A stretch of 43,944 nt of DNA, taken from positions 1-43,944 of the IMG/VR virus record IMGVR_UViG_3300010368_000026, one strand, 5' to 3'. The position numbers and the translations under genes are program-made. Under the pieces are notes generated by a model that worked only from the letters and a program-made list of their open reading frames with translations, was not told where the DNA came from and did not search any database. Position 1 is the first letter of the stretch; each line of letters begins with the position of its first letter. The stretch comes from a virus. Below are positions 9,930 to 16,913 of the stretch, piece after piece.

Positions 9930-10927
9930 TGAGAAAATACCGACAATTAACAACAGAGCTTACATTTAGGTGTAATGCTAGATGCCCAGCGTGCCATCGT
10001 TGGAAACCTCTCCGAGTAAACTTAAACGATAAACAACATACAATCACTTATGATAATTTTCAAAAATTATTTTATCCTGAACTCCTACAAAATGTAGAGT
10101 GGTTACTGTTAAACGGTAATTTTGGGGACTCTATAATGAATAAAGATTTCAGAGAAATAATTTCTTATGTAAAGTCACAAGGCACTAAGATTAAAATACA
10201 CACAAATGGCGGCATACATGGTCATGATTATTGGACCGAAGTGGGAAATATTTTAACGGATAAAGACATTATAAACTTTGATTTGGACGGTTTAGAAGAT
10301 ACTCATTCAAAATATCGTATTAATACCAAGTTTGAAAATGTGTTAGCAAATGCAAAATCAGTTATAGCTACTCAAAGGCCTCAAGTACATTGGAAGTATA
10401 TTGTTTTTGAGCATAATAAACATCAGGTAGATACAGCTAAACAAATTGCTGTAGATTGTGGATTTACTACATTTTCCACTGTAAAAACTTCTCGTGACGT
10501 ATTCGCTCCTAAATCTGGAAAATTTGTTCATACTAAAAAAACTGATGCAATCAAGACAGCAGAGAAAATAATTCGTTGTGTGTGGGATGATTGGGGTAAG
10601 TGGTATATCTCTCCAGAGGGTTTAGTTTTTAGGTGTTGTTGGACAGGAGGTCATTATTATGACGAAACATCTGGAGATCGTTTTTATTATCCTCCTAAGT
10701 TTGAACAGATGTTTAACGGTTTTCATGTTCCCATGGAAAAGATTTTAAGTTATGATTATTGGAATAAACTTCAAGATTATTTAAAAGGTTATGAGAGGTC
10801 ATTTAAATTGTGTAAATCACAGTGTGGTAAACTTATATCTTCAATAGAAAAGGAAGAGCAAAATTTGAAGACAGGAGAGAAAACTGTTTTTGATGCTTAT
10901 GCTCAAAATACAACATATGAAACCTAA
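9929..10927 (+). CDS. Radical SAM enzyme with C-terminal cysteine-rich region
   Basis: The protein is 332 residues long. The radical SAM cluster motif CNARCPAC (Cys15, Cys19, Cys22) is canonical CX3CX2C, followed by a core with an LLNGNFGDS segment where the SAM-binding glycine motif would lie. The C-terminal third carries more cysteines (RCVW near 216, RCCW near 234, LCKSQC near 293-298), a SPASM/twitch-like pattern suggesting at least one auxiliary Fe-S cluster. SPASM enzymes often modify peptides, but no obvious peptide substrate is adjacent. It is placed inside the late tail operon and coupled to the fibre gene by a TAATG overlap, with no clear Shine-Dalgarno of its own. The substrate is unknown; modification of a virion protein is one inference. 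Confidence 0.85.
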   Translation: MRKYRQLTTELTFRCNARCPACHRWKPLRVNLNDKQHTITYDNFQKLFYPELLQNVEWLLLNGNFGDSIMNKDFREIISYVKSQGTKIKIHTNGGIHGHDYWTEVGNILTDKDIINFDLDGLEDTHSKYRINTKFENVLANAKSVIATQRPQVHWKYIVFEHNKHQVDTAKQIAVDCGFTTFSTVKTSRDVFAPKSGKFVHTKKTDAIKTAEKIIRCVWDDWGKWYISPEGLVFRCCWTGGHYYDETSGDRFYYPPKFEQMFNGFHVPMEKILSYDYWNKLQDYLKGYERSFKLCKSQCGKLISSIEKEEQNLKTGEKTVFDAYAQNTTYET

Positions 10928-11126
10928 AGTATTACGCAAAGTTGGAAAATTTAAGTTTTTAAGATTCCCAAACCAAGGTATACGCCGTAATGAACGAATT
11001 AGAAAACTTGCCACCAGTGGAAAATTGGGTTATTCTACACTTGAGAAATTTATCAATAATGAACGTTCGCTTGGGTATCCAATTAAATATTCCAAGCCAA
11101 TAGGATTTAAAAGGAAACGTAAATGA
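10917..11126 (+). CDS. Small, very basic protein of unknown function
   Basis: The protein is about 69 residues if translation begins at the ATG at 10917 (MKPKVLRK...). An upstream in-frame ATG at 10890 lies deep inside the radical SAM gene and is less likely. The protein is Lys/Arg-rich throughout, with a KFKFLRFPNQGIRRNERIRK stretch and an FKRKRK end, which suggests nucleic acid or acidic-protein binding. Its TGA overlaps the next ATG (ATGA). No family is recognised. Confidence 0.6.
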   Translation: MKPKVLRKVGKFKFLRFPNQGIRRNERIRKLATSGKLGYSTLEKFINNERSLGYPIKYSKPIGFKRKRK

Positions 11127-11752
11127 AAAAAGATGGACATACTGATGTAGCTTCTTCACGTAGAATGTGTAAAATGATCATAGAAGATGCTAATGATATT
11201 ATTGACGCTTTACCTCGTGATATGGAGGCGTCTCTTCCGACTTGGTGGACTAATAAATTAGCTAAATGTTCTGCATACATTAATGGGGCCCGCGATTATT
11301 TAGTTTATTCAGAGTCTCCGATGGAAGAACCTCGTGAAGAGGTGGAAGAAGAAAAAGATGAAGTAGAAACAATTGATGACCAGATTTCTGTAGGTGATTA
11401 TACTACTCGTCATTTTGATATCTGTCCTACTGCACAAGAACTATATAAAGATATTATGTCTAAAACCGATATGGTTCATCTTGTAGTAGAATCAATGATG
11501 TTACAAGATATGCTGTTTAAGCTTGAAAAACAAGCCATAGCGATGGATAATGCAGACGAAGACATGGTTCGTAAGGCACAACATTATGCTGATATGATCA
11601 TGGAATTAGCAGATGAAATGGGCTTGGTAGACGAACACGCTTATGTGGAAGATACTCACATGGCGAAAATTAAAGAATTAGCAAATACGGAACAAGAAGA
11701 AGAGGATAATGATATGATTCCTCCGTCTGTGAGAATGATGAATGCCTCTTAA
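11123..11752 (+). CDS. Conserved-looking phage protein, acidic, helical
   Basis: The protein is 209 residues long. The N-terminal block (VASSRRMCKMIIEDANDII, then LPTWWTNKLAKCSAYINGAR) recalls uncharacterised structural-module proteins of marine phages. Two Trp in TWWTNK and the following helix are the most distinctive part. The middle is a Glu-rich linker (about 66-88), and the C-terminal half is helical and acidic. AAGGA precedes the ATG, which overlaps the upstream stop. Its location at the end of the tail operon suggests a virion-associated role; no biochemical function can be given. Confidence 0.72.
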   Translation: MKKDGHTDVASSRRMCKMIIEDANDIIDALPRDMEASLPTWWTNKLAKCSAYINGARDYLVYSESPMEEPREEVEEEKDEVETIDDQISVGDYTTRHFDICPTAQELYKDIMSKTDMVHLVVESMMLQDMLFKLEKQAIAMDNADEDMVRKAQHYADMIMELADEMGLVDEHAYVEDTHMAKIKELANTEQEEEDNDMIPPSVRMMNAS

Positions 11753-11945
11753 ACGTGGTAAATCGCAAAAAACAGTTTCTGCAAATATTAAGGAGCTAAT
11801 GAAAAAACCTTCAAAAGCTCGTGCTAAGGGTGTCCGGACTTTAGCCAAACGTATGGGTATTACTCCAAAAGAGGCACAACGTCGTCAAGCGGTAGCTATA
11901 GCTCTCCGTGCGGCCGGTAAACCTCTTAGGAAAAAGAATAAATAA
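11742..11945 (+). CDS. Small basic PLKRGKSQKTVSANI-type phage protein
   Basis: The protein is 67 residues long with a strongly basic sequence. Its start (MPLKRGKSQKTVSANIKEL) and end (RRQAVAIALRAAGKP) match a short phage protein type I remember as a domain of unknown function (DUF6496-like). The family has no established function. It overlaps the acidic gene before it by 11 bases, pairing a very acidic and a very basic product, which could interact. The sigma70-like promoter for the next gene lies just after its stop. Confidence 0.7.
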   Translation: MPLKRGKSQKTVSANIKELMKKPSKARAKGVRTLAKRMGITPKEAQRRQAVAIALRAAGKPLRKKNK

Positions 11946-11948
11946 ATT

Positions 11949-11977
11949 TTGACATATACACAGATATTTGTGACAAT
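11949..11977 (+). promoter_or_regulatory. Sigma70-like promoter with extended -10
   Basis: TTGACA at 11949-11954 matches the -35 consensus exactly. After a 17-base spacer comes GACAAT at 11972-11977 (4 of 6 matches to TATAAT), preceded by TGT, an extended -10 TGn. Transcription would start near 11984, about 30 bases before the ATG at 12013, with an AAGGAG ribosome site in the leader. It sits in the only sizeable intergenic gap of the + strand module. Confidence 0.6.
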
Positions 11978-12012
11978 CAATCATAAATAATCTTTTCTTA
12001 AGGAGAAAAACT

Positions 12013-12627
12013 ATGGCTGTATTTGATAAACGCGGTATTGATGGATTCGCAGCTTCAATCACCGATATTGCTTCTGCTGATTTAACACAGGGCAACAACG
12101 GTGTATTAATGTATCCAGGTACTTACACAGCTCCAACCGCACTTAGCGCATCTGACTATGCTTTTGTTGGTGTTGGAGATCCAGATGAGATCATCATTAA
12201 TGGTGATATGACAATTGCTAACACTTCAAGTGGTGTTATCTCATTTAAAAATATTACATTCCAAGGTTCTGACGCAAGTGTGACTTCAAACACATTTAAC
12301 GTTACTAAAACTGGAATTGGTTCTTGCACACTGTTGTTTGAGAACTGTAAATTTACAAACGCTGAATCAGCTGTTAACCACTTTGGTACACTGGCTCAAA
12401 TGACCACAACAAAAGCTGTTGAAATGAGCTTCTGTGATGGCACAGGTGTTAACTCAGGTATTGCGTGTAACGCAAACGTTGAAATTAACTACTGTCGTAT
12501 GGGTGCAGGTGAGCACACACGTGTCGTTGGTGCGGGTAGCCCTGACATCACAGCTACTGTTGTAGCTTCAACAGGTGGTGCTAATGTCGGTAACATGACT
12601 GAAACAGTAACGGCTTTAATTAGCTAA
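12013..12627 (+). CDS. Probable abundant beta-structured virion protein
   Basis: A 204-residue protein of unrecognised family. It is rich in Thr, Ser, Asn, Gly and Val, with short repeating beta-strand patterns (VISFKNITFQGS, TLLFENCKFTNAES, VEINYCRMGAGE) typical of right-handed beta-helix or beta-sandwich proteins. It has its own promoter and a strong AAGGAG site. Codon choice looks more biased (many GGT, AAC, CGT and TTC codons) than in neighbouring genes. Together these suggest a highly expressed decoration, fibre or head-fibre protein. This is inference; virion proteomics would settle it. Confidence 0.75.
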   Translation: MAVFDKRGIDGFAASITDIASADLTQGNNGVLMYPGTYTAPTALSASDYAFVGVGDPDEIIINGDMTIANTSSGVISFKNITFQGSDASVTSNTFNVTKTGIGSCTLLFENCKFTNAESAVNHFGTLAQMTTTKAVEMSFCDGTGVNSGIACNANVEINYCRMGAGEHTRVVGAGSPDITATVVASTGGANVGNMTETVTALIS

Positions 12628-12648
12628 TTTTAGAGAAGGAGAATGAAA

Positions 12649-12927
12649 ATGGGTATGATTGGAAAATCTGCTAAACAACCAAATGAAGGTATCGCTTCTG
12701 CGGCAGCTCCTTCACGCGCTGCTGATGGTTCTAACGGAGCAAACGTCGGTCCTGGCATGAAAAAAGGCATGGGGTATATGGACGAAGGCGCACCTAAAGT
12801 TGGTGGTAACTATCGCACTGGTGATAATACACCAGGTGCTCGTGGCCCAATTACAAAGGGTGCTCGTGTAGCATCTGAGTCTGTAACTGGTGGCATGGGT
12901 GGAAGAGTCATTAAGGATATGAAGTAA
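12649..12927 (+). CDS. Gly/Ala/Lys-rich low-complexity small protein
   Basis: The protein is 92 residues long. The start is placed at the ATG at 12649 because AAGGAG at 12636-12641 is 7 bases upstream; the in-frame ATG at 12643 would leave only one base of spacing. The product (MGMIGKSAKQPNEG...) is flexible, basic and glycine-rich with no predicted globular core. It follows the probable abundant virion protein and shares its TAATG-coupled neighbour, so co-expression is likely. Function unknown. Confidence 0.65.
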   Translation: MGMIGKSAKQPNEGIASAAAPSRAADGSNGANVGPGMKKGMGYMDEGAPKVGGNYRTGDNTPGARGPITKGARVASESVTGGMGGRVIKDMK

Positions 12928-13121
12928 TGGCTAAGTCTATTTCAGGTGTCGAAATGCGAGAAGGAAAAGCTATAACGATTGGTGACAATCGTTATGGTCT
13001 CCGTGAAGAATATGACCCTACAAAAAAACGTGAAACTCTAGAATATTATCGTACTGGGCATAATTTAACTGTTAAAGAGATTAAAAATCCTAACTCTCAA
13101 TCAGTTAAAACAGTAAAGTGA
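12927..13121 (+). CDS. Small hypothetical protein
   Basis: The protein is 64 residues long and polar (MAKSISGVEMREGKAITIGD...), with an EEYDPTKKRETLEYYR segment. The ATG overlaps the preceding stop by one base, and its own TGA overlaps the start of the next small gene, so three tiny genes are translationally chained at the end of the late operon. No family is recognised. Confidence 0.6.
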   Translation: MAKSISGVEMREGKAITIGDNRYGLREEYDPTKKRETLEYYRTGHNLTVKEIKNPNSQSVKTVK

Positions 13122-13252
13122 TGATAGTACCTGAAGTCTTTCAGCGTTCGATGCCTAAAGTAAAAAAGAACAAACAAAAGCCTTTAAAAAAAAGGGCAAT
13201 TATAAAGTTAAAAGATTTGTATGGAAAACAAAAAATTAATTATTCGAAGTAA
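13121..13252 (+). CDS. Very small Lys-rich protein, last gene of the + operon
   Basis: A 43-codon frame starts at the ATG overlapping the previous TGA (TGATG) and stops with TAA at 13250-13252. The product begins MIVPEVFQRS and is dominated by lysine (VKKNKQKPLKKRAIIKLK). The stop/start overlap matches the pattern of the preceding genes, which is the main support. It overlaps the 3' end of the convergent - strand methyltransferase-like gene by 13 bases. Unknown function; possibly a nucleic-acid-binding peptide. Confidence 0.5.
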   Translation: MIVPEVFQRSMPKVKKNKQKPLKKRAIIKLKDLYGKQKINYSK

Positions 13253-13854
13253 AATAAAGGTGATCCATCACCTGGAATTTGAATATTAAGTTTTCCTATC
13301 TCTGATTCTAACCACTTCTTATCGTAAGGCGCACAGATAAAAATGTGCGCTTTACTTTTTTGCATAATTCTTTTGAACATTTCAGTACTATCTACATCGC
13401 AAGATATAAATATTAAATCATCAAAACCTAATTTAGAATAGTCAAATAAAAGACCATCACAATTGATTATTTTGATATTATCTTTCAAAGGCCCATACTT
13501 TATCAATTCATTTGCGATGGTAGCTCTTTGTTTGATTATTTCAAGACCAAGCTGTTTTAAATGAGGATATTTTCTTTGAATATCAATCATAGAATAAGGA
13601 AACATACCTGCACCAATTAAAACAAGACGAGAACAACTATTAAATAATTTTAACTTCTTTTTTTCAGCAAGGGTCTTATATATCCAAGAATTAGCTTCAG
13701 TTTTTTCAAAAACAAGCTGTGACCTGACTTTTTTAAAGGTATTTTCGTCGGATAACTCCATAGCTAGTTCATTAAATTCTTTTAGTTTGGATAACTCAGA
13801 CCTAACAATTAAGTCTTTCCAATCTTTTTCTAATTCTCTAATTCTTTTTGTCAT
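13240..13854 (-). CDS. Nicotianamine-synthase-like SAM-binding protein (copy 1)
   Basis: The protein is 204 residues long. Residues 80-88 read IGAGMFPYS, in the place and style of the VGSGPLPLTS motif of nicotianamine synthases. It is followed by a Rossmann-type order: an acidic strand end (LGLEII), NCDGLLFD, and LIFISCDVD. The family joins or transfers aminobutyryl or methyl groups from SAM. Here the substrate is unknown. A helical N-terminal region (1-70) is like that of its tandem paralogue, which it overlaps by 17 bases. It is the last gene of the - strand block. Assignment to a SAM-dependent fold is fairly sure; the nicotianamine-synthase link is a judgement from the motif. Confidence 0.65.
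   Translation of the reverse strand: MTKRIRELEKDWKDLIVRSELSKLKEFNELAMELSDENTFKKVRSQLVFEKTEANSWIYKTLAEKKKLKLFNSCSRLVLIGAGMFPYSMIDIQRKYPHLKQLGLEIIKQRATIANELIKYGPLKDNIKIINCDGLLFDYSKLGFDDLIFISCDVDSTEMFKRIMQKSKAHIFICAPYDKKWLESEIGKLNIQIPGDGSPLFYFE
13258..13273 (-). terminator. Possible weak intrinsic terminator at the convergent gene ends
   Basis: AGGTGA-TGGA-TCACCT forms a 6-bp stem with a 4-base loop. On the - strand it is followed by TTTATTTTAC. It lies inside the last codons of the - strand gene ending at 13240. The T-tract is interrupted and the stem is short, so termination efficiency is uncertain. Confidence 0.3.
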
Positions 13855-14467
13855 TTAAAAACTCCCCTAACCACTCTTTATTATAAGACATTGAACATTT
13901 AAAAAACTTTACCAAAGATTGGGAAATAATTCTGTTAGTAATATTCTTATGATCTATTTCAGGAGCTATAAAAACTAAATCATTATCATTTAAAGTTTTA
14001 AAATCAAAATTTATACCATCACAGTGTTTAATTTTTAAGCTGTCTTTAGCAGGAGAGTTTTTAACTAACTGAGAAGAACTTAGAAAAGCTTTTTTATCTC
14101 GTTCAACCCCTACAAGCTCTAAGTGTTTGTATTTTTTATGTAAATTGAATAGAGAGAATGGATAATAGCCACTTCCAATATAAATAATTTTATTACACTC
14201 TTTAAATAAACTTAATATTTTCTTTTCTTTCATCGTAAGATAGATTACCCCATCTGATGGAGAATGTCTATAAGCAAGAAGACTAAAATTTCTTATTACC
14301 TCTCTTTGATATAATTTATTAGCTTTTTTAGTAAATTTGTTAGGATCATCTTTACTTTCTAAGTATTTTTTCATAGCCTTTTCTGCAAGCACTGTCGCTT
14401 CTATATAATGAGAGGCTAAATAATGTTTTTCGATTAAATCTAATAATTTATCTTTGGTGTACCGCAC
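13838..14467 (-). CDS. Nicotianamine-synthase-like SAM-binding protein (copy 2)
   Basis: The protein is 209 residues long and is a diverged paralogue of the next gene downstream. IGSGYYPFS at residues 97-105 aligns with that gene's IGAGMFPYS. VGVERD (the probable SAM ribose-binding acid), KHCDGINFD and LVFIAPEID follow at the same spacing. It overlaps copy 1 by 17 bases and the glycosyltransferase upstream by 20 bases, so the three are one transcriptional and translational unit. Two tandem copies may form a heterodimer or carry out successive transfers; this is inference. Confidence 0.62.
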   Translation of the reverse strand: MRYTKDKLLDLIEKHYLASHYIEATVLAEKAMKKYLESKDDPNKFTKKANKLYQREVIRNFSLLAYRHSPSDGVIYLTMKEKKILSLFKECNKIIYIGSGYYPFSLFNLHKKYKHLELVGVERDKKAFLSSSQLVKNSPAKDSLKIKHCDGINFDFKTLNDNDLVFIAPEIDHKNITNRIISQSLVKFFKCSMSYNKEWLGEFLNDKKN

Positions 14468-15566
14468 ATATTATCTTAGCAGAGTTGCTAGCCCCTTTTA
14501 AATTGAATTTGAACTTTGCAGGAGTGTATCCATTTAGTACTGTCTCTAGAATTTTATCTGCCCTTGTAATTTCAGAAAAATTCATTACTTTATAATAATC
14601 ATAAGGTTCAAAAGCATATGCCCTGATAAATTGTTCTAATTTTTGACCTGATTGACGAGGAATCACTATAGAGGGAATCCTACCCTTTAAAATTTCAGTA
14701 GTAGCATTATATCCGCCATAAGTAATATACGCAGAGCAGTCAGTTAGTTTATTGCGTAATTCAGGAACATACTCCACAAGAAATATATTTTTATTCTTTC
14801 TGCCTCCAATATTCTTATATTTATTAGCAATAGGCATAATAAAATTATACTCTGGAAAGGCATTGGCTATATCAGCGATGCGTTTAAATATCATAACAGA
14901 TTCGTCTTTGTTTAGTCCTGTGCTGACAAAAATATTATTGTTCTTACGAGAGTGTAAAGGCTGATCTTCATCACACACGTAACCTGTGTAAATAATCTTA
15001 TCTTCTATATCATCAATTATACTTTTAGAATTAGCATGCCTAGTCCTATCACTGATAAGGGGTAAAATCTCTTTATCCCCGTGTACTAATAGTGCATCAG
15101 CATAATATTTAATTACTATATTTTGTGTGTATAATACCCAGTCTTGTAAAGAGGTGTTATGGGGTTCGTCCCAGGGAAAGTCTCTTACAGAAATTATAAT
15201 CTTGATATTTCTTTTTTTACACTCTTCAAAGTACCTAAAGTATTCGTGGGCAAACTGTTGTCTACAGAACGGAAAACCCTCACACACTAAAGTTTTAACA
15301 TCATATTTTTCTAAAGTATCAATAAATCTTTTAATTCTAAAGTATATTAAAGGCTCTTGCATGATGAACTTAAACATTTCATCCATACTCGGTACTGTGA
15401 AGTTTTTTAAAAAAGATATGTGAGGCACACTTAACTTAATAGGCGGCTCAAACAATTGATCCATAACAACTACTTTTTCGTGTTTAGCTGTTTGCTCTGC
15501 TATGAACTTTATTCGCTGAGAATGCCCTAGTCCTCTATAGTACTGTGTTAAAAATCCTATTGTCAT
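14448..15566 (-). CDS. GT-B glycosyltransferase (GT28/MurG-like)
   Basis: The protein is 372 residues long. The N-terminus has the GLGHSQR motif (12-18) characteristic of MurG and macrolide-type GT-B enzymes. The C-terminal half has the donor-binding pattern (YITYGGYNATTEIL near 280-293, then PSIVIPR, QKLEQ). These enzymes transfer a sugar from a nucleotide donor. The acceptor cannot be read from the sequence; it could be DNA, a virion protein, or a metabolite made by neighbouring enzymes. The ATG overlaps the ThyX stop. Most codons are AT-rich like its neighbours, so recent acquisition is not obvious. Confidence 0.75.
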   Translation of the reverse strand: MTIGFLTQYYRGLGHSQRIKFIAEQTAKHEKVVVMDQLFEPPIKLSVPHISFLKNFTVPSMDEMFKFIMQEPLIYFRIKRFIDTLEKYDVKTLVCEGFPFCRQQFAHEYFRYFEECKKRNIKIIISVRDFPWDEPHNTSLQDWVLYTQNIVIKYYADALLVHGDKEILPLISDRTRHANSKSIIDDIEDKIIYTGYVCDEDQPLHSRKNNNIFVSTGLNKDESVMIFKRIADIANAFPEYNFIMPIANKYKNIGGRKNKNIFLVEYVPELRNKLTDCSAYITYGGYNATTEILKGRIPSIVIPRQSGQKLEQFIRAYAFEPYDYYKVMNFSEITRADKILETVLNGYTPAKFKFNLKGASNSAKIICAVHQR

Positions 15567-16243
15567 TTTTTGGGAGGAGCTAAATAAGTATTTCCCATTG
15601 GGAATATTTTAGTTATCACATCAGCACAAGCTCTTGCAATTTCCATGTGTTCTTTCTGCGTGCCGTTTTTTTCTCTTAAATCAATATAGTGTAGCCAAGA
15701 TCTAAGTGTACCATTTACATAAACTCTAGATTCTATTAATCCCTCTGGCAGAACTGCTCTTGCTTGTTCTTTAGCAATTCCTCGGTCGATAGCCCAAGTA
15801 TACGCTTTTACTGCTGCTAACCACACTAAGTCTTGTTGACTATTCCAAGACTGTTGCAACGCGTTATCGTCTGTATCAATTGAGTTTTGTCTATTCTTCA
15901 TATCTTGTAATCTTGCTTCTCTTCTCACAGACTTTAAATCATCCAAAGGATTAGCATAGCGTTGACTAAATTCTTGAAAAGAAAAAGAACGATGTCTTAG
16001 AATCTGTCTAGCAATGTCACGTGTAGTAGTAATTTCTAAACAAACGTTAACCATTTCAAAAGGTGACCAGTGTTTTTCTCTAATTAAGTACTTTAACAAT
16101 TTTTCATTAGTCTCTGTATTATCTTGATTAGAAGGGTTTGATACTCTAGCACAATAAGCAACAATATCTTCAATGTTTTTAACGTCTGTTTCTTTAAAAA
16201 CTTCTTCATTTATTTGAGAGTAAGAAATTAATTTAACTTCCAT
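15563..16243 (-). CDS. thyX: Flavin-dependent thymidylate synthase ThyX
   Basis: The protein is 226 residues long, the usual length for ThyX. The family signature RHRxxSxNExSxRY is present as RHRSFSFQEFSQRY (83-96), with Asn replaced by Gln. The second conserved block ARAVLPEGLIESRVYVNG, and LRSWLHYIDLRE, are near residues 162-190. ThyX makes dTMP from dUMP using methylene-tetrahydrofolate, NADPH and FAD. The start overlaps the dUTPase-like gene by 11 bases, which fits shared pyrimidine supply. Expected in the cytoplasm as a tetramer. Confidence 0.95.
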   Translation of the reverse strand: MEVKLISYSQINEEVFKETDVKNIEDIVAYCARVSNPSNQDNTETNEKLLKYLIREKHWSPFEMVNVCLEITTTRDIARQILRHRSFSFQEFSQRYANPLDDLKSVRREARLQDMKNRQNSIDTDDNALQQSWNSQQDLVWLAAVKAYTWAIDRGIAKEQARAVLPEGLIESRVYVNGTLRSWLHYIDLREKNGTQKEHMEIARACADVITKIFPMGNTYLAPPKK

Positions 16244-16913
16244 TACTATCTCCTTTATCTATGTTTTTAGACCATATAGAGGCTTTTCCACCCTTTTTAC
16301 GTATTGTAGAGGTTCTAACTCCTCCATCAATATATTTTTTTATCTGATCTCTATCGTACCCTACATTAAACTGTCTTTGTTTCTTAACATCGTGAATGTC
16401 GGGTAACATTTTTTTCTTAATTTTTTGTATAAAATTTTTAGCTGAACGATTTTTCCATTTAATTTCTTCTATCCAATCAACATATTCTATTACCATTCTT
16501 GGCTTATAGTTTACAGAGAAAAGTGCTATTTTTTGAGTAGGTTGTATGGTTTGTGCTTCTTTAAATTTATTTTCTAATAAAAGCCATATTTCATTTCTAA
16601 ACGTAAAATCAAAAGTAGAAATACCGTCTGCCAAACATATACCTTGCTCATACACTAAATCAGTGAAAGAATTACACTCTATTCTGAAATTTGGATTAGG
16701 TAGTTGAGGATATATACCCGTAGGAATTGGCAATATTTGTCCAGGCTTGATTGTTATTGGACTACGAACACACGCTCTGAGATGAAAAAAAGAATCAAGT
16801 GGGGTATCTTGGTTAAACCCCCACTCAATACTATACTCTTTTTCAAGCTGTTTAGCTATGGTGCTCTTTTCAATTTTGATATTACAAATTTGAAAGTCTT
16901 GCAAGAGGCTCAT
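16233..16913 (-). CDS. dUTPase-fold protein, apparently degenerate
   Basis: About 226 residues. The segment LRACVRSPITIKPGQILPIP followed by TGIYPQLP, and then STFDFTFRNEIWLLL, follows the trimeric dUTPase layout (PGxxxxxPTGI; motif 3 of type IDxDYRGE). However, the second Asp and the Tyr of motif 3 are altered (DFTFRNE), and the SNP-rich P-loop at the C-terminus is replaced by a basic 90-residue extension (KKKGGK near the end). It may be a non-catalytic or changed-specificity dUTPase. Start choice is uncertain: ATG at 16913 is used here; an upstream GTG at 16931 lacks a ribosome site; and a TTG at 16904 has the better GGAG spacing. It overlaps the FEN gene. Confidence 0.55.
   Translation of the reverse strand: MSLLQDFQICNIKIEKSTIAKQLEKEYSIEWGFNQDTPLDSFFHLRACVRSPITIKPGQILPIPTGIYPQLPNPNFRIECNSFTDLVYEQGICLADGISTFDFTFRNEIWLLLENKFKEAQTIQPTQKIALFSVNYKPRMVIEYVDWIEEIKWKNRSAKNFIQKIKKKMLPDIHDVKKQRQFNVGYDRDQIKKYIDGGVRTSTIRKKGGKASIWSKNIDKGDSNGS

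Noticed and set aside
10890-11126. Start of the small basic gene at 10890
   Set aside because: That start lies deep in the radical SAM gene without a ribosome site; the ATG at 10917 gives the usual short overlap.
12643-12648. ATG at 12643 as start of the Gly/Ala-rich gene
   Set aside because: It is one base from the AAGGAG ribosome site, too close for initiation; the ATG at 12649 has correct spacing.
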